Source of the DNA: Chloroflexota bacterium
Lineage (GTDB): Bacteria > Chloroflexota > Anaerolineae > Anaerolineales > UBA11858
DNA: 63,355 nucleotides
Assembly (NCBI GenBank): GCA_016865865.1
Contig: VGOC01000006.1
Location: forward strand, 1 to 63,355
Direction of reading: 5' to 3'
Part shown: piece after piece, positions 54,678 through 63,243 of the stretch
How the letters are laid out: the number at the start of each line of letters is the position of its first letter
Position numbering within the stretch: the first letter of the stretch is position 1
Position numbers and translations under genes: made by a program
Notes under the pieces: model-generated
Told to the model about the DNA's origin: nothing
Database searches by the model: none
Seen by the model: only the letters and a program-made list of their open reading frames with translations

Positions 54678-55652
54678 TTACCTCGTCTTAGGAACCATCT
54701 CGCGCAACTCCCGCAGCCGTTCTTCCCCGATCAGTTCCAGATATTCCCGGTGATCCTTCAGATTGTAGATGTATTTATCCAGGTAGGCTTTCGTGGTATC
54801 GGGTTCTTTCGAAACCTCTGCCCAAAGCTGGATATGTCCCTCGTCCCGCTCATAGAGATAACACATCTCTCCGGGATGCGATCCAAAGGGGGCATGCACC
54901 ACCGCGTCTACCAGGTAGTAGGGGATGATGGTGCGGTCTGGCTGACGGCGGATTTGCTCGGTGGGGATGATTTCCTCGGCGCTGACGATCAGCGTTTTAG
55001 AAGCGCGTGACATCTCATAGGCAAAACCAGTGATGCCGTCTATCTGACAGTTGCCGTACATGTCGGCGCGATGCACATGGATGATGCCAACGTCGAGGAT
55101 CAGAGCCGGCGCCAGGGCGATGGGGTCGCCGGTAAACGGACATTCCACCAGCTTGGCGGCGCTGTACTCGAAGGTGTCGGTGCCCAGCATGGATCGCACC
55201 GGGATGAAGGGTACTCCCATCGCCGCAGCTTTGAAACGCCACACCAGGGCGCCGTTGCTCCATTCGACGATCTTCTCGACCCGCCCGGCGTCTATCTCGC
55301 GGCGGATGACATGCGAGATGCCGTACAGCTCCAGCCCGATGTACGTGAAGTCCATCTCTTTAACCAGCCCGGCAGCCAGCAGGATATCGGAATCATAGAC
55401 CCCCTGCCCCACCAGGCGCAGACCTTTTATATCCTGGCGCACGATCTCGTTGACGATGGACATGGGGCAGCGCACCGTGCCGTAGAGTTCGGTGCCAATA
55501 AAATCCCCGTTGTGAACGAAGCGGCCCACCGCCTCAGCCTCGCTCATGCGCTTATCAACCAGACTCTTCGATTTCTTTCGATTCCACTCACGAAAGGCAT
55601 TGATGTCCGGCGGTTGAAGAATTTCGCCGCGACCTTCCCGTAGTATCTTCAT
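54678..55652 (-). CDS. CoA-transferase subunit A
   Basis: About 324 residues from ATG 55652. CAGGAGA upstream supports it, and the longer frame to 55694 is encoded by a heptamer array. It has FVHNGDFIGTELYGTVRC, ILDVGIIHVHRADMYGNCQIDG and ETTKAYLDKY-like end residues (DTTKAYLDKYI), as in the alpha subunits of glutaconate/IpdA-type CoA-transferases. It works as a heteromer with the next gene. Confidence 0.85.
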   Translation of the reverse strand: MKILREGRGEILQPPDINAFREWNRKKSKSLVDKRMSEAEAVGRFVHNGDFIGTELYGTVRCPMSIVNEIVRQDIKGLRLVGQGVYDSDILLAAGLVKEMDFTYIGLELYGISHVIRREIDAGRVEKIVEWSNGALVWRFKAAAMGVPFIPVRSMLGTDTFEYSAAKLVECPFTGDPIALAPALILDVGIIHVHRADMYGNCQIDGITGFAYEMSRASKTLIVSAEEIIPTEQIRRQPDRTIIPYYLVDAVVHAPFGSHPGEMCYLYERDEGHIQLWAEVSKEPDTTKAYLDKYIYNLKDHREYLELIGEERLRELREMVPKTR

Positions 55653-55659
55653 AGGCAAA

Positions 55660-55713
55660 TCTCCTGTCTCCCAATATCCCAATCTCCCAACCACCCAATT
55701 CCCAATCTACCGA
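55660..55713. repeat. Heptamer array H8 (CCCAATN type)
   Basis: Six to seven CCAATNT/CCCAATC/CCCAACC units lie upstream of the CoA-transferase operon. The period is 7 with one slip. Confidence 0.75.
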
Positions 55714-55769
55714 TACAAGAACCCCATAAAACTCCCCAGCGCAAGGTATCCGATCTCGCTGCCATTGTA

Positions 55770-58277
55770 TCACTTGATTTCTATCTCTGCGATTTGATCG
55801 AAGCTAACCGGGAAGATATAACAATCCTGGCCAGTCGTTTGCCAGGGGATATCTTTTCGATTCATGGTTACCCTTCGAGGGGGGCGCGGCAAATAAAGCT
55901 CGATCTCGCCCTGGGCTTTTCCCAGCCTTTCGAGCCGCAGGCGGACTCCCCCTGAGGGGGTCGCTGTCCATTTGGTTACTTCTAATCCCTGGGAGATATG
56001 CAGGTCACTGCCCAGATAGACCCCCACGCTTTCCTCCCCGAAATCAGTGGGGATGGAAGGAGGGGTAGGACGTAGAGCAAGCAGTTTCACCCCATGGGGC
56101 GGGATTCCACTCAGATCGAGCGCGCCGCCCGAAACCCGACCCGAATCGCCCTCCCAAAAAGAGCGGGAGAGAAAACCTTGATCGGGATCAAGATCGAATT
56201 TCTCTAGCGGTAGTCGCACATCGTGTGGCTGATCTGCCCAATTGAAAACGGCCAATACATGCCATAGGCCGGTGGTGTTTTCCAAATCTAACCGTAACAG
56301 GCGCGGCATAGGAGCATCGAACCAATCCGGTACACGGGGAGTTTTGCCGATCAATGGAAGCAATTGTTCGGCGATGCGCAGGCGGTCAGGAGCCAATTGG
56401 GGCAGGTCGTCGGAGAGCAGCAGCGAGCCGCCGCTCAAGGCGATGGCGGTAGCCAGGGATCGAACCTCAGCCAGACTGAGCTCAGAATCCGGCCGGATGA
56501 GCAGGCAATCGGGATCGTTGACCCACCAGCGGCGGTGGAGCGGGGCGCGAGTGAGTATGTTTTGCAAGGCGTTACGGACGGATGGCAGATTGGGTTCGCG
56601 CCGCAAGGGGGTCTCGATACCTTTTTCCCGCGGCAGCCAGCGAGGCGCCACATCCGCGCCGATGCGCATGGCATCCACCAGGCCAATCGCCGAACCCAGA
56701 GGACAACCGCAGCCCAGCAATTCCACCCCCGGCCCGGCTGCCTGGCGCAGCGCTTCCAGGCCCATACGCAGCACCTGAGCACGAGTCCTGGCGCGATCAC
56801 GGAAACGCCCATCGAGAGCCGCGGCGTAGAGGAAATCCAGCTTCAAGTAAGAGAATCCCCACTCATGAACCGCTGTCCGCACGACATCGCTAGCGTATGC
56901 AAGCGCGTCGGGGTGGGTCAGGTCGAGGGCTTTGTCGAAGTTATCCCACACGAATCCGGCGTTCACAGGCAATCCCCAGCGATCTCGCAGCAACCAATCG
57001 GGATGATGTTTTGCCACCCTGGATTTGGAATGGACGATGAATGGCGCAAGCCAAAGCCCCGGCGTGAATCCAGCTTTTCGGATTTCACAAGCGAGGGGCG
57101 CGACCCCCTCAGGGAAGCCGGGATCGAACTCGAACCAGTCGCCGATTTGGGCCTCGAAGCCATCGTCTATCTGAATCAGGTCGAGAGAATGACCCCCTCC
57201 CCCAATTTTAGGGGAGGGAGGGCTTGTCTCTGAGTGTGGGAATAGTTCAATAGCAGCGTCCAAGTTGGCGCGGATTTTGGCTTCGTCAATGTCCTGGAAG
57301 AAGTGGTACCAACTGCACCAACCCACTCCCCCTTCCATCTCCCCCGATTTCGAGGGGGATAGAGAGGGGGTATTCTCGCGCGCAACCGCGTCCAAGTAGG
57401 GCGCCAGCGGATCGGGATCATCAACGTCCACAAACTGTATGCACGCCCAATCGGTCGTTATCGCCGCGCCGGGGTCGAGTTGGGCCAGGTCGCCATTGGC
57501 CCACAGGCGCAGGGCGGGGTAAAGCGGCTCATCAATGCGGGCATATAAGGAGCCAAAATGCTGTTTTTGAGAGAGGAACCCCGCCAGGATTCCAGTGCGA
57601 TGTCCCCGGTCGCCGAGTAGACCGAACATATCGCTGGCGAGGCAGCCGGGCTTTTTGGGGCGTGGGGTGCCGGGGTTATACCACATGGGGGCATTCAGAA
57701 GGTCCAATCGGGTATTCCGGTAGCGCTCATCTGCTCCGAAAGCGCCCGTGTGCGACCAGCTCTGCCAGCCGTTGGAGAAGAAGGCTAATTCTCCAGGGTC
57801 GGGGTGTGGGCGGATCACGCCGCAGCCGGCGGGCGGCGTTGATGCATGTACCCTGGCCAGCACCGCCCGGGGTAAAAAACGTTTCGCTGGGAAGAACCCC
57901 GCCGAAAGCATTTCGATCTGTTCGATGCGCACCGGCCTGGCGCCCTGGTTGCTGATCTCGGCTTTCCAAAGCATCAGCGGGTGACGCTCTGAGAGGGCGT
58001 AAGTCAAGACGCAACTCAGACCGTTCTGGTCAGGGGCGACCTCGACTTGCAGTTGTCGTAAATCTCCATGAGCAGAGAGAACTCGCTCGCGCGCCTCGAT
58101 GCGATGATCGGGCCACGTTACCAGGACAGTGAATTTCTTGCGCTTGCACCGGTAGCGAACTCGTTGCGATACGCCATCTAAGTAAGGGCCATCCCGCCGG
58201 GCGCTGAACAAACTCCAGGCGGCGGCAGCGGAGTCGAGAGTGAATTGCATGTACGGGGATTGGAGGACGTAGATCAT
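55770..58277 (-). CDS. GH36-type alpha-galactosidase
   Basis: About 835 residues from ATG 58277. The seven codons further upstream come from a heptamer array. It has an N-terminal beta-sandwich, then the TIM barrel with NGWQSWSHTG, GWCSWYHFF, LIQIDDGFEAQIGDW, GLWLAPFIV, YLKLDFLYAAAL (nucleophile Asp) and the C-terminal RIGADVAPRW (acid/base Asp region), matching GH36/GH31-clan alpha-galactosidases. No signal peptide, so it is cytoplasmic, acting on imported galactosides. Two G/P-rich in-frame inserts are present. Confidence 0.9.
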   Translation of the reverse strand: MIYVLQSPYMQFTLDSAAAAWSLFSARRDGPYLDGVSQRVRYRCKRKKFTVLVTWPDHRIEARERVLSAHGDLRQLQVEVAPDQNGLSCVLTYALSERHPLMLWKAEISNQGARPVRIEQIEMLSAGFFPAKRFLPRAVLARVHASTPPAGCGVIRPHPDPGELAFFSNGWQSWSHTGAFGADERYRNTRLDLLNAPMWYNPGTPRPKKPGCLASDMFGLLGDRGHRTGILAGFLSQKQHFGSLYARIDEPLYPALRLWANGDLAQLDPGAAITTDWACIQFVDVDDPDPLAPYLDAVARENTPSLSPSKSGEMEGGVGWCSWYHFFQDIDEAKIRANLDAAIELFPHSETSPPSPKIGGGGHSLDLIQIDDGFEAQIGDWFEFDPGFPEGVAPLACEIRKAGFTPGLWLAPFIVHSKSRVAKHHPDWLLRDRWGLPVNAGFVWDNFDKALDLTHPDALAYASDVVRTAVHEWGFSYLKLDFLYAAALDGRFRDRARTRAQVLRMGLEALRQAAGPGVELLGCGCPLGSAIGLVDAMRIGADVAPRWLPREKGIETPLRREPNLPSVRNALQNILTRAPLHRRWWVNDPDCLLIRPDSELSLAEVRSLATAIALSGGSLLLSDDLPQLAPDRLRIAEQLLPLIGKTPRVPDWFDAPMPRLLRLDLENTTGLWHVLAVFNWADQPHDVRLPLEKFDLDPDQGFLSRSFWEGDSGRVSGGALDLSGIPPHGVKLLALRPTPPSIPTDFGEESVGVYLGSDLHISQGLEVTKWTATPSGGVRLRLERLGKAQGEIELYLPRPPRRVTMNRKDIPWQTTGQDCYIFPVSFDQIAEIEIK
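57193..57221. repeat. In-frame palindromic repeat in GH36 (CCCTCCCC type)
   Basis: CCCTCCCC (57195-57202) pairs with GGGGAGGG (57211-57218). It is translated as SPPSPKIGGGGHSL, just before the conserved LIQIDDGF. Confidence 0.82.
57326..57371. repeat. Second in-frame repeat in GH36 (CTCCCCC type)
   Basis: An imperfect palindrome with ATCTCCCCC near 57337-57345 and GAGGGGGAT near 57352-57360. It encodes NTPSLSPSKSGEMEGGVGW, ending at the conserved GWCSWYHFF. Confidence 0.78.
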
Positions 58278-58278
58278 G

Positions 58279-58355
58279 GTTGTCGTTTGTCGTATCACGA
58301 GTCACGTGTCAGGTGTCAGGTGTCACGTGTCACGGGTCACGTGGCACGTTTTATG
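58279..58355. repeat. Heptamer array H9 (TGTCACG type)
   Basis: Eleven consecutive 7-base units: GTTGTCG, TTTGTCG, TATCACG, AGTCACG, TGTCAGG (twice), TGTCACG (twice), GGTCACG, TGGCACG, TTTTATG. It fills the gap between the MetE-like and GH36 genes and runs into the 3' end of the former. Confidence 0.88.
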
Positions 58356-59397
58356 TTTTTCGAAGAATTCGCCCCGTTTCCACGAGGATGGAAAGTACTT
58401 CCTCAGCGATTTCGACAGTCGTCGGCCCCAGACCACAGGCGGGGGTGACCAGGCTGCGAGAATCGAACTCCTCTGGGAGGATCGTCACACCGCGGCCGGC
58501 GGCCTTTTTGGAAATGAGCTGGAATCCCGCCCGGAGCTGGTCGGCCAATCCCTGGGGAGTGACGTGATAAATCTGCTCGTTATTAGGCGTAATCCCCCAG
58601 GCGATCACGCCGCCGCGGTCGAGAAAGCCCCGTAATTCAGCAGGGTAGAGCGCAAGGTTCTCCAGGTAGCCGTATGCGTCCAGGTTGAGGATGTCGGCTT
58701 TGGTTTCGAGCAGGAGCGACCAGTCGGTGTTGGCGCAGCAATGCACTCCGGCGATGGCCCCCTCGGCATGGATGGCGTCGAAGATTTCATCCAGCGCGGC
58801 GACGGCCTGGGCGCGGCCGATGCTGACATAGGCCGAACCATACGAGGCCAGGTAAGGCTCATCCACGAAGAGAATTACCCTGGGGCGCACGGTTCTGAGT
58901 TGGCGGATCTGCCAGCGAGCGTTCATAGCCATGTTCTTGATGATCACATCTGCCAGCATGTCGTGATAGAACACCGCCCGCCTGTCCTGATCGGCGACGG
59001 TCAGGCCGAAGGTCAACGGGCCGACCACCTGTCCCTTGACCCATTCGCCAGTTGATTCTTCCAGAATGGGCAGCAGTTCGTGAAAGCCGGCGGCGATTTC
59101 GCAGGGCAGGGCGAAATAATCCAGGTCGTTGGCCAGGTAATGCTCGTAGAAGGTTTCCAGGTCGGGAGTCAGGTCGCCGGTGGTGTCCAGGGCGAGTCTC
59201 TGGTTGGCTTCGTCAATGACCACGCGGGGCAGCGAGGCGGCGTATTGAATGTAGATGCTCTCGCGGAAATCGCGCCGCGGCATTTGCGGCCAGCAGGGGA
59301 TGTCAACCGTCTCGACGATCCGACGGCAGATAATAGCAGGGTCGGTGTGTGGCACAGAGCCGACCAGGGTGGTGAGAAAATGGGAGAGGAAGCTCAT
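58351..59397 (-). CDS. MetE/UroD-fold protein, putative cobalamin-type methyltransferase
   Basis: A 348-residue protein. The N-terminal TTLVGSVPHTD recalls the TTxxGSxP start of MetE-type methionine synthases. VHCCANTDW (His-x-Cys) and SLVTPACGLG (Cys) form the likely zinc site, and FVDEPYLA is also typical. Core-MetE proteins transfer methyl groups from methylcobalamin-like donors to a thiol. Its length of 348 suits a single-barrel core protein. The acceptor and donor are not shown by context; it lies upstream of the GH36 gene. Confidence 0.7.
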   Translation of the reverse strand: MSFLSHFLTTLVGSVPHTDPAIICRRIVETVDIPCWPQMPRRDFRESIYIQYAASLPRVVIDEANQRLALDTTGDLTPDLETFYEHYLANDLDYFALPCEIAAGFHELLPILEESTGEWVKGQVVGPLTFGLTVADQDRRAVFYHDMLADVIIKNMAMNARWQIRQLRTVRPRVILFVDEPYLASYGSAYVSIGRAQAVAALDEIFDAIHAEGAIAGVHCCANTDWSLLLETKADILNLDAYGYLENLALYPAELRGFLDRGGVIAWGITPNNEQIYHVTPQGLADQLRAGFQLISKKAAGRGVTILPEEFDSRSLVTPACGLGPTTVEIAEEVLSILVETGRILRKT

Positions 59398-59558
59398 AGC
59401 GGCAGGGGGGTGTGAACGTTACAAGGCCAATTATAAGCCAGAGTTTTGCCGAGCACGAGATAGGAAAACGCTCACAAACCGGGAAATTGCGCAGCGAATG
59501 GGTCGTCCAATTGCGATGGTATTCCCTTTAGATTAGAAATGGAGGGGATATTCTGCGA

Positions 59559-60368
59559 ATGGTTCACCAGCGGCACATCGGCGTGGCGGTGACGGCCATC
59601 CGCGTAGACACGGCAACTTCCACCCGGAAGAATATCTTTACTTTCGAGGAAGCCCGGGCGTTCTGGGGTGAATCCAGCCGCACGGCCAACGCGCTCAGCC
59701 GCCTGGCCCGCAAGGGCTGGATCAAACGCCTCGACCGGGGAACCTACCTGATCGTCCCGTTGGAGGCGGGGCCGGAGCGGAACTGGTCAGAGAGCGGGCT
59801 GGTGATCGCGCCCTATCTGGTCAAGCCGGCGGCCGTGGCGTACTGGTCGGCCATGCACTATTGGAATATGACCGAGCAAATCCCGCGGCTTACTTTTGTC
59901 CAAACCACCGTGCGCAAGAAACCAATAACCTTGTTCGGTCAGGAGTTTCGGTTCATCACTGTCCAGGCGGGACGTTTCTTTGGGGTTTGCGAGCAGAACC
60001 TCGATGACCGGCGCGTCGTGGTGACGGATCGGGAGAAGACGCTGTTGGATGCAGCCGCACGACCTGATCTGAGCGGTGGGATTGCGCAGCTCTTCCCTGC
60101 GCTCAAAACGGCCGCTTCCGATCTGGACTGAGAGAAGTTGGATGCCTATCTCGAGACCTGGGGCGGTGGGACGGTAGTCAAGCGCCTGGGCTATCTGTTG
60201 GAGAAGGCTGCTCTCGACCTGTCTGGAATCGAGCAACGCCTGGACAGGTGGCGTGAGGTGCTTTCGGCGGGAATTTCCCTGCTCGAGCCGGGCACCCAGG
60301 CTCACGGTCCGATCGTGACCCGCTGGCGGTTGAGGGTCAATACCTCATTTGAGAAGGAGAGCGATGAT
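59559..60368 (+). pseudogene. AbiEi antitoxin gene with in-frame TGA
   Basis: The first 190 residues match a Type IV antitoxin AbiEi (winged-helix start NIFTFEEARAFWGESS, then RGTYLIVPLEAGPE, TVRKKPITLFG and VTDREKTLLDAA). A TGA at 60129-60131 interrupts TASDLD-stop-EKLDAYLETWGGG, and the same frame continues for another 75 or so residues of clear AbiEi C-terminus. A single change from TGG would restore it. The unit is therefore either inactivated or read through. Confidence 0.82.
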
Positions 60369-61009
60369 ACCAGAAACGGAAGGACATCCTGGGGGCGATC
60401 GAAGCCGCCTCGAACTGGGCCGGGAGGCTCGGCGGACCGGATTTCGCGGCTGCGCCGATCAAAATGGGGATCGTTGACGATGAGTATGGCAGCGAGGCTT
60501 TCCAGGCGCGCCTGTATAATCACGGCCCGTTGAAATGGGGAGGGTCGCCGCGCTCGATCCGGCTGGATATCACCCGGCAGGAAAAGGTGCTCCTGCCGCT
60601 GGCGCGCCGGCCTCTGCTGCATCCTTACAGCGACAGCGCGCTGCTGGAGGGCGCGGCATTGACCTGCTATTCTTTGGAGGAAGTGCTTGCCGAGAAATTA
60701 CGCGCCCTGGGCGGACAGCGGCGGTTCATCATCTCGCGGGATATATACGACATTCACAGCCTTTTGCAGGTCGGGGTATTGGTCGAGCAGGCTATCCATT
60801 TGTTGCCGGGGAAATTAGAGATACGCGGGATGGCAGTATCTGACCTTGACCCGGAACGATTGGTGAAGCACAAGGCTGAATTCGAACTGGATCGGGAGCG
60901 CCGATTGGGATATCTGGTGAAGCCTCTGCAAAAGGTGGATTTCGAGCCGGCGTGGGAGTCGGCGGTGGATTGTATCCGACAAGCACGGAGGAGGCTGCAA
61001 AAGAGATAA
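60368..61009 (+). pseudogene. AbiEii toxin gene lacking its N-terminal catalytic part
   Basis: The open frame (first ATG 60464) matches the C-terminal part of AbiEii/AbiGii nucleotidyltransferases (SIRLDITRQEKVLLP, then YSLEEVLAEKLRAL and RDIYDIHSLL), but the KGG...DxD nucleotidyltransferase core is missing. The 5' portion has evidently been deleted between the AbiEi end and this segment. It is unlikely to be toxic. Confidence 0.8.
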
Positions 61010-61124
61010 TCTCAATCTGGAATCATATCGGCGGATTTGTCTTCGCTGATACTTGGCATCCTGCCCTTCCAGGGTGTTTACCAGATAACCGGAACGGCGG
61101 AGGCGCGTATAAACGGGAGGTAGA

Positions 61125-61191
61125 TTGACAAAACTCCATTTGTGTATAGAATTAACTGTAGAACCATAAATTATCAGTTAATTCTATACAC
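61125..61191 (+). promoter_or_regulatory. Promoter and 17-bp inverted-repeat operator of the intact AbiE system
   Basis: -35 TTGACA (61125-61130) and -10 TAGAAT (61147-61152), 16 apart. The -10 lies inside the left arm GTGTATAGAATTAACTG (61142-61158). The right arm CAGTTAATTCTATACAC (61175-61191) is its perfect complement and ends one base before ATG 61193. AbiEi proteins bind such inverted repeats and repress their own operon. Confidence 0.87.
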
Positions 61192-61192
61192 C

Positions 61193-61795
61193 ATGAAAAT
61201 GACCGCGATAGAAAAAGCACTGGCTACTTTCCAGCAGTATTCGGGCACCCTGCGCACATCTCAAGCCATCCGGCTGGGGATTGCCCCGCGCACCCTGTAC
61301 GCCCTGCGGGATGCCGGCCGGATTGTGGAAGTGACTCGTGGAGTCTACCGGCTGCCCGATATACCTCTCAGTCAGCACGCTGACCTGGTGCAGGTTGCCC
61401 TGCGGGTTTCCAAAGGGGTCATCTGCCTGGTTTCCGCACTGGCCTTTCATAACCTGACGACCCAGATTCCCCATCAAGTTTACGTTGCCCTGCCGCTGTA
61501 TGCAGAAAAGCCGCGCCTGGCTTACCCGCCAGTGCGCCTGTTCTGGCTCTCCCAGGCAGCCTATTCCGCAGGCATCGTAGAACACATCCTGGAAGGGGTG
61601 ATCCTGCGGGTGTACAGCCGCGAGAAGACGGTTGCCGACTGCTTCAAGTACCGCAACAAGATCGGCCTGGAAGTGGCGCTCGAAGCGCTGAAGGATGGCC
61701 TCGCCCAGGGATGCAAGCCGGAACGCCTGATGGAATTCGCCCGCATTGACCGGGTCGAGAAGGTCATGCGCCCTTACCTGGAGGCTCTGCTGTGA
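61193..61795 (+). CDS. Type IV AbiEi-family antitoxin / repressor
   Basis: About 200 residues from ATG 61193. The frame upstream to 61142 is the operator. The N-terminal winged helix (LRTSQAIRLGIAPRTLYALRD and RGVYRLPD) is followed by the AbiEi antitoxin domain (SALAFHNLTTQIPHQVYVAL, SREKTVADCFKYRNKIG). It overlaps the toxin start by four bases (GTGA). It would repress the promoter and oppose the toxin. Confidence 0.92.
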   Translation: MKMTAIEKALATFQQYSGTLRTSQAIRLGIAPRTLYALRDAGRIVEVTRGVYRLPDIPLSQHADLVQVALRVSKGVICLVSALAFHNLTTQIPHQVYVALPLYAEKPRLAYPPVRLFWLSQAAYSAGIVEHILEGVILRVYSREKTVADCFKYRNKIGLEVALEALKDGLAQGCKPERLMEFARIDRVEKVMRPYLEALL

Positions 61796-62676
61796 GTAAA
61801 CCGACCATCAAGAACCTGCCCGCTTCTATCCAGGACCGTCTGATGAACCAGGCGCGGCTCAGCGGCCGGCCTTTCAACGAACTTCTGCAATACTATGCTA
61901 TCGAACGGTTTCTCTACCGGCTGTCTCAATCGAAATATACCGGGAAGTTCGTTCTCAAGGGGGCGCTTTTGTTTCGCGTCTGGGGTTTGACGGCTTTCCG
62001 TCCGACTCGTGATATTGACATGCTCGGCTTTACCAGCAACGAAGTGGTAAATCTGATATCCGTAATCCGCGAAGTATGTGGGCAAAAGGTCCAGAATGAT
62101 GGCCTTTCATTCGATCCCCAAACAGTGGCCGGTGAACGAATCAAGGAGGATGCAGATTACGAGGGCGTCCGGGTGCGACTTTCCGGGCTTCTTGGAAAGG
62201 CCCGTGTCCATCTGCAGATTGATGTCGGTTTTGCCGATGTTGTTTCTCCTGCTCCTGTGGAGATGAAATACCCGGTCATCCTGCCCATGCCTGCCCCAGT
62301 GTTGTATGGTTACCCGCCCGAGACGGTGATGGCTGAAAAACTGCAAGCCATGATCTATCTTGGGACCGCCAACAGCCGGATGAAGGATTTCTATGACCTC
62401 TGGGTAATGGCCAACCGCTTCGAGTTCAATGGGAAAGTGTTACAGGAAGCCATCCGCCGGACGTTCGAACGCAGGAATACCCAAATCCCCGCAACCGAGC
62501 CGGCAGCCTTTTCAGCGCAACTCGCCCGGGAAAAACAAAGTCAGTGGGTGGCATTCCTCAAAACCAGCGCCATTACGGATGCGCCCGACCAATTGGAGTC
62601 CATTCTGGCATGCTTACGAGAATTCATTTCACCCATCTTTCAAGCCCTTTGCGCAGGGCGGACATTCGTCAATTAA
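61792..62676 (+). CDS. AbiEii/AbiGii-family nucleotidyltransferase toxin
   Basis: A 294-residue protein starting at GTG 61792. The catalytic core FVLKGALLF (Lys56-Gly57) and PTRDIDMLGF (Asp74, Asp76) is intact, as is a later ETVMAEKLQAMIYLG with the lysine typical of the family and KDFYDLWVMA. AbiEii toxins modify tRNA by adding nucleotides, causing reversible growth arrest or phage abortive infection. Compare the broken copy 1.4 kb upstream. Confidence 0.92.
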   Translation: MSKPTIKNLPASIQDRLMNQARLSGRPFNELLQYYAIERFLYRLSQSKYTGKFVLKGALLFRVWGLTAFRPTRDIDMLGFTSNEVVNLISVIREVCGQKVQNDGLSFDPQTVAGERIKEDADYEGVRVRLSGLLGKARVHLQIDVGFADVVSPAPVEMKYPVILPMPAPVLYGYPPETVMAEKLQAMIYLGTANSRMKDFYDLWVMANRFEFNGKVLQEAIRRTFERRNTQIPATEPAAFSAQLAREKQSQWVAFLKTSAITDAPDQLESILACLREFISPIFQALCAGRTFVN

Positions 62677-62739
62677 TGGAATGCGGGTGGACCGTGGATT
62701 ACATGAGAGACAGCGAGCAGTGGGGTTGACTGTTTGCAC

Positions 62740-62811
62740 GGCCAACCAGCTCAACGGTAGAGCAGTGGACTCTTAATCCATTGGTTCGGGGTTCAAATCC
62801 CCGGTCGGTCA
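62740..62811 (+). tRNA. tRNA-Lys (CTT)
   Basis: The cloverleaf folds: acceptor GGCCAAC/GTCGGTC (one A-C mismatch, one G-T), D arm GCTC/GAGC, anticodon arm GTGGA/TCCAT with loop CTCTTAA (anticodon CTT, Lys), and T arm CGGGG-TTCAAAT-CCCCG. No CCA is encoded. The mismatched acceptor is unusual. Confidence 0.87.
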
Positions 62812-62813
62812 TA

Positions 62814-62838
62814 GAAGCCCCCGCAAACCGGGGGCTTC
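62814..62838 (+). terminator. Hairpin after tRNA-Lys
   Basis: GAAGCCCCC (62814-62822) pairs with GGGGGCTTC (62830-62838), closed by GCAAACC. No T run, so termination would be weak, or the stem may serve processing. Confidence 0.55.
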
Positions 62839-62842
62839 GCTG

Positions 62843-63019
62843 TTATACATCGTGCTGGCACTGGCCGCGGAATGTCTCGCCAGGGAAATCTTCGCCGTGG
62901 ACTTCTTTCGGGTCGAGATTGTAGCGGAGTTCATCGGGGACGTGACCGTAGAGACAGGCGTAGCAGGCGTCCAGTTCAGCGCAGAGTTGGGCGCGGCGGA
63001 CTTTGGTTGGTTGTGTCAT
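62843..63019 (-). pseudogene. Remnant of an Eco57I-type restriction-modification enzyme
   Basis: Start ATG 63019 overlaps the previous stop (ATGA). The residues AELDACYACLYGHVPDEL and YNLDPKEVHGEDFPGETFR are the C-terminal motif of large N6-methylase/restriction proteins, here attached to a short N-terminus with most of the protein missing. The piece ends near the tRNA hairpin. Confidence 0.65.
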
Positions 63020-63225
63020 TTTGTCATTCCGAAATGGCGCAATGCTGCTCGAATGTACGCCGCCTTTTCGGGCGGACATGGCTTGACCCGCTTCGCACCT
63101 TTGCGGTTCGGCGCGGTTCTCATCGGCAAGCCTGCCTGAGACTTTACATCCGCAATCCAACAAGTTTCAGGGACAAAATCATAGTTTTGTTTTACCCACG
63201 CTTGAATTTGTTTGTAGGTCGCCAT
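63016..63225 (-). CDS. Small conserved defence-associated protein
   Basis: A 69-residue protein with GGAGG before ATG 63225. MATYKQIQAWVKQNYDFVPE and CWIADVK form a conserved start, and the end is KKRVKPCPPEK-like (RVKPCPPEKAAYIRAALRHFG). I recognise it as a small protein often seen beside restriction-modification or defence genes, but its activity is unknown. It is coupled to the methylase remnant. Confidence 0.65.
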   Translation of the reverse strand: MATYKQIQAWVKQNYDFVPETCWIADVKSQAGLPMRTAPNRKGAKRVKPCPPEKAAYIRAALRHFGMTK

Positions 63226-63243
63226 TGATTTTCCTCCATGGAA

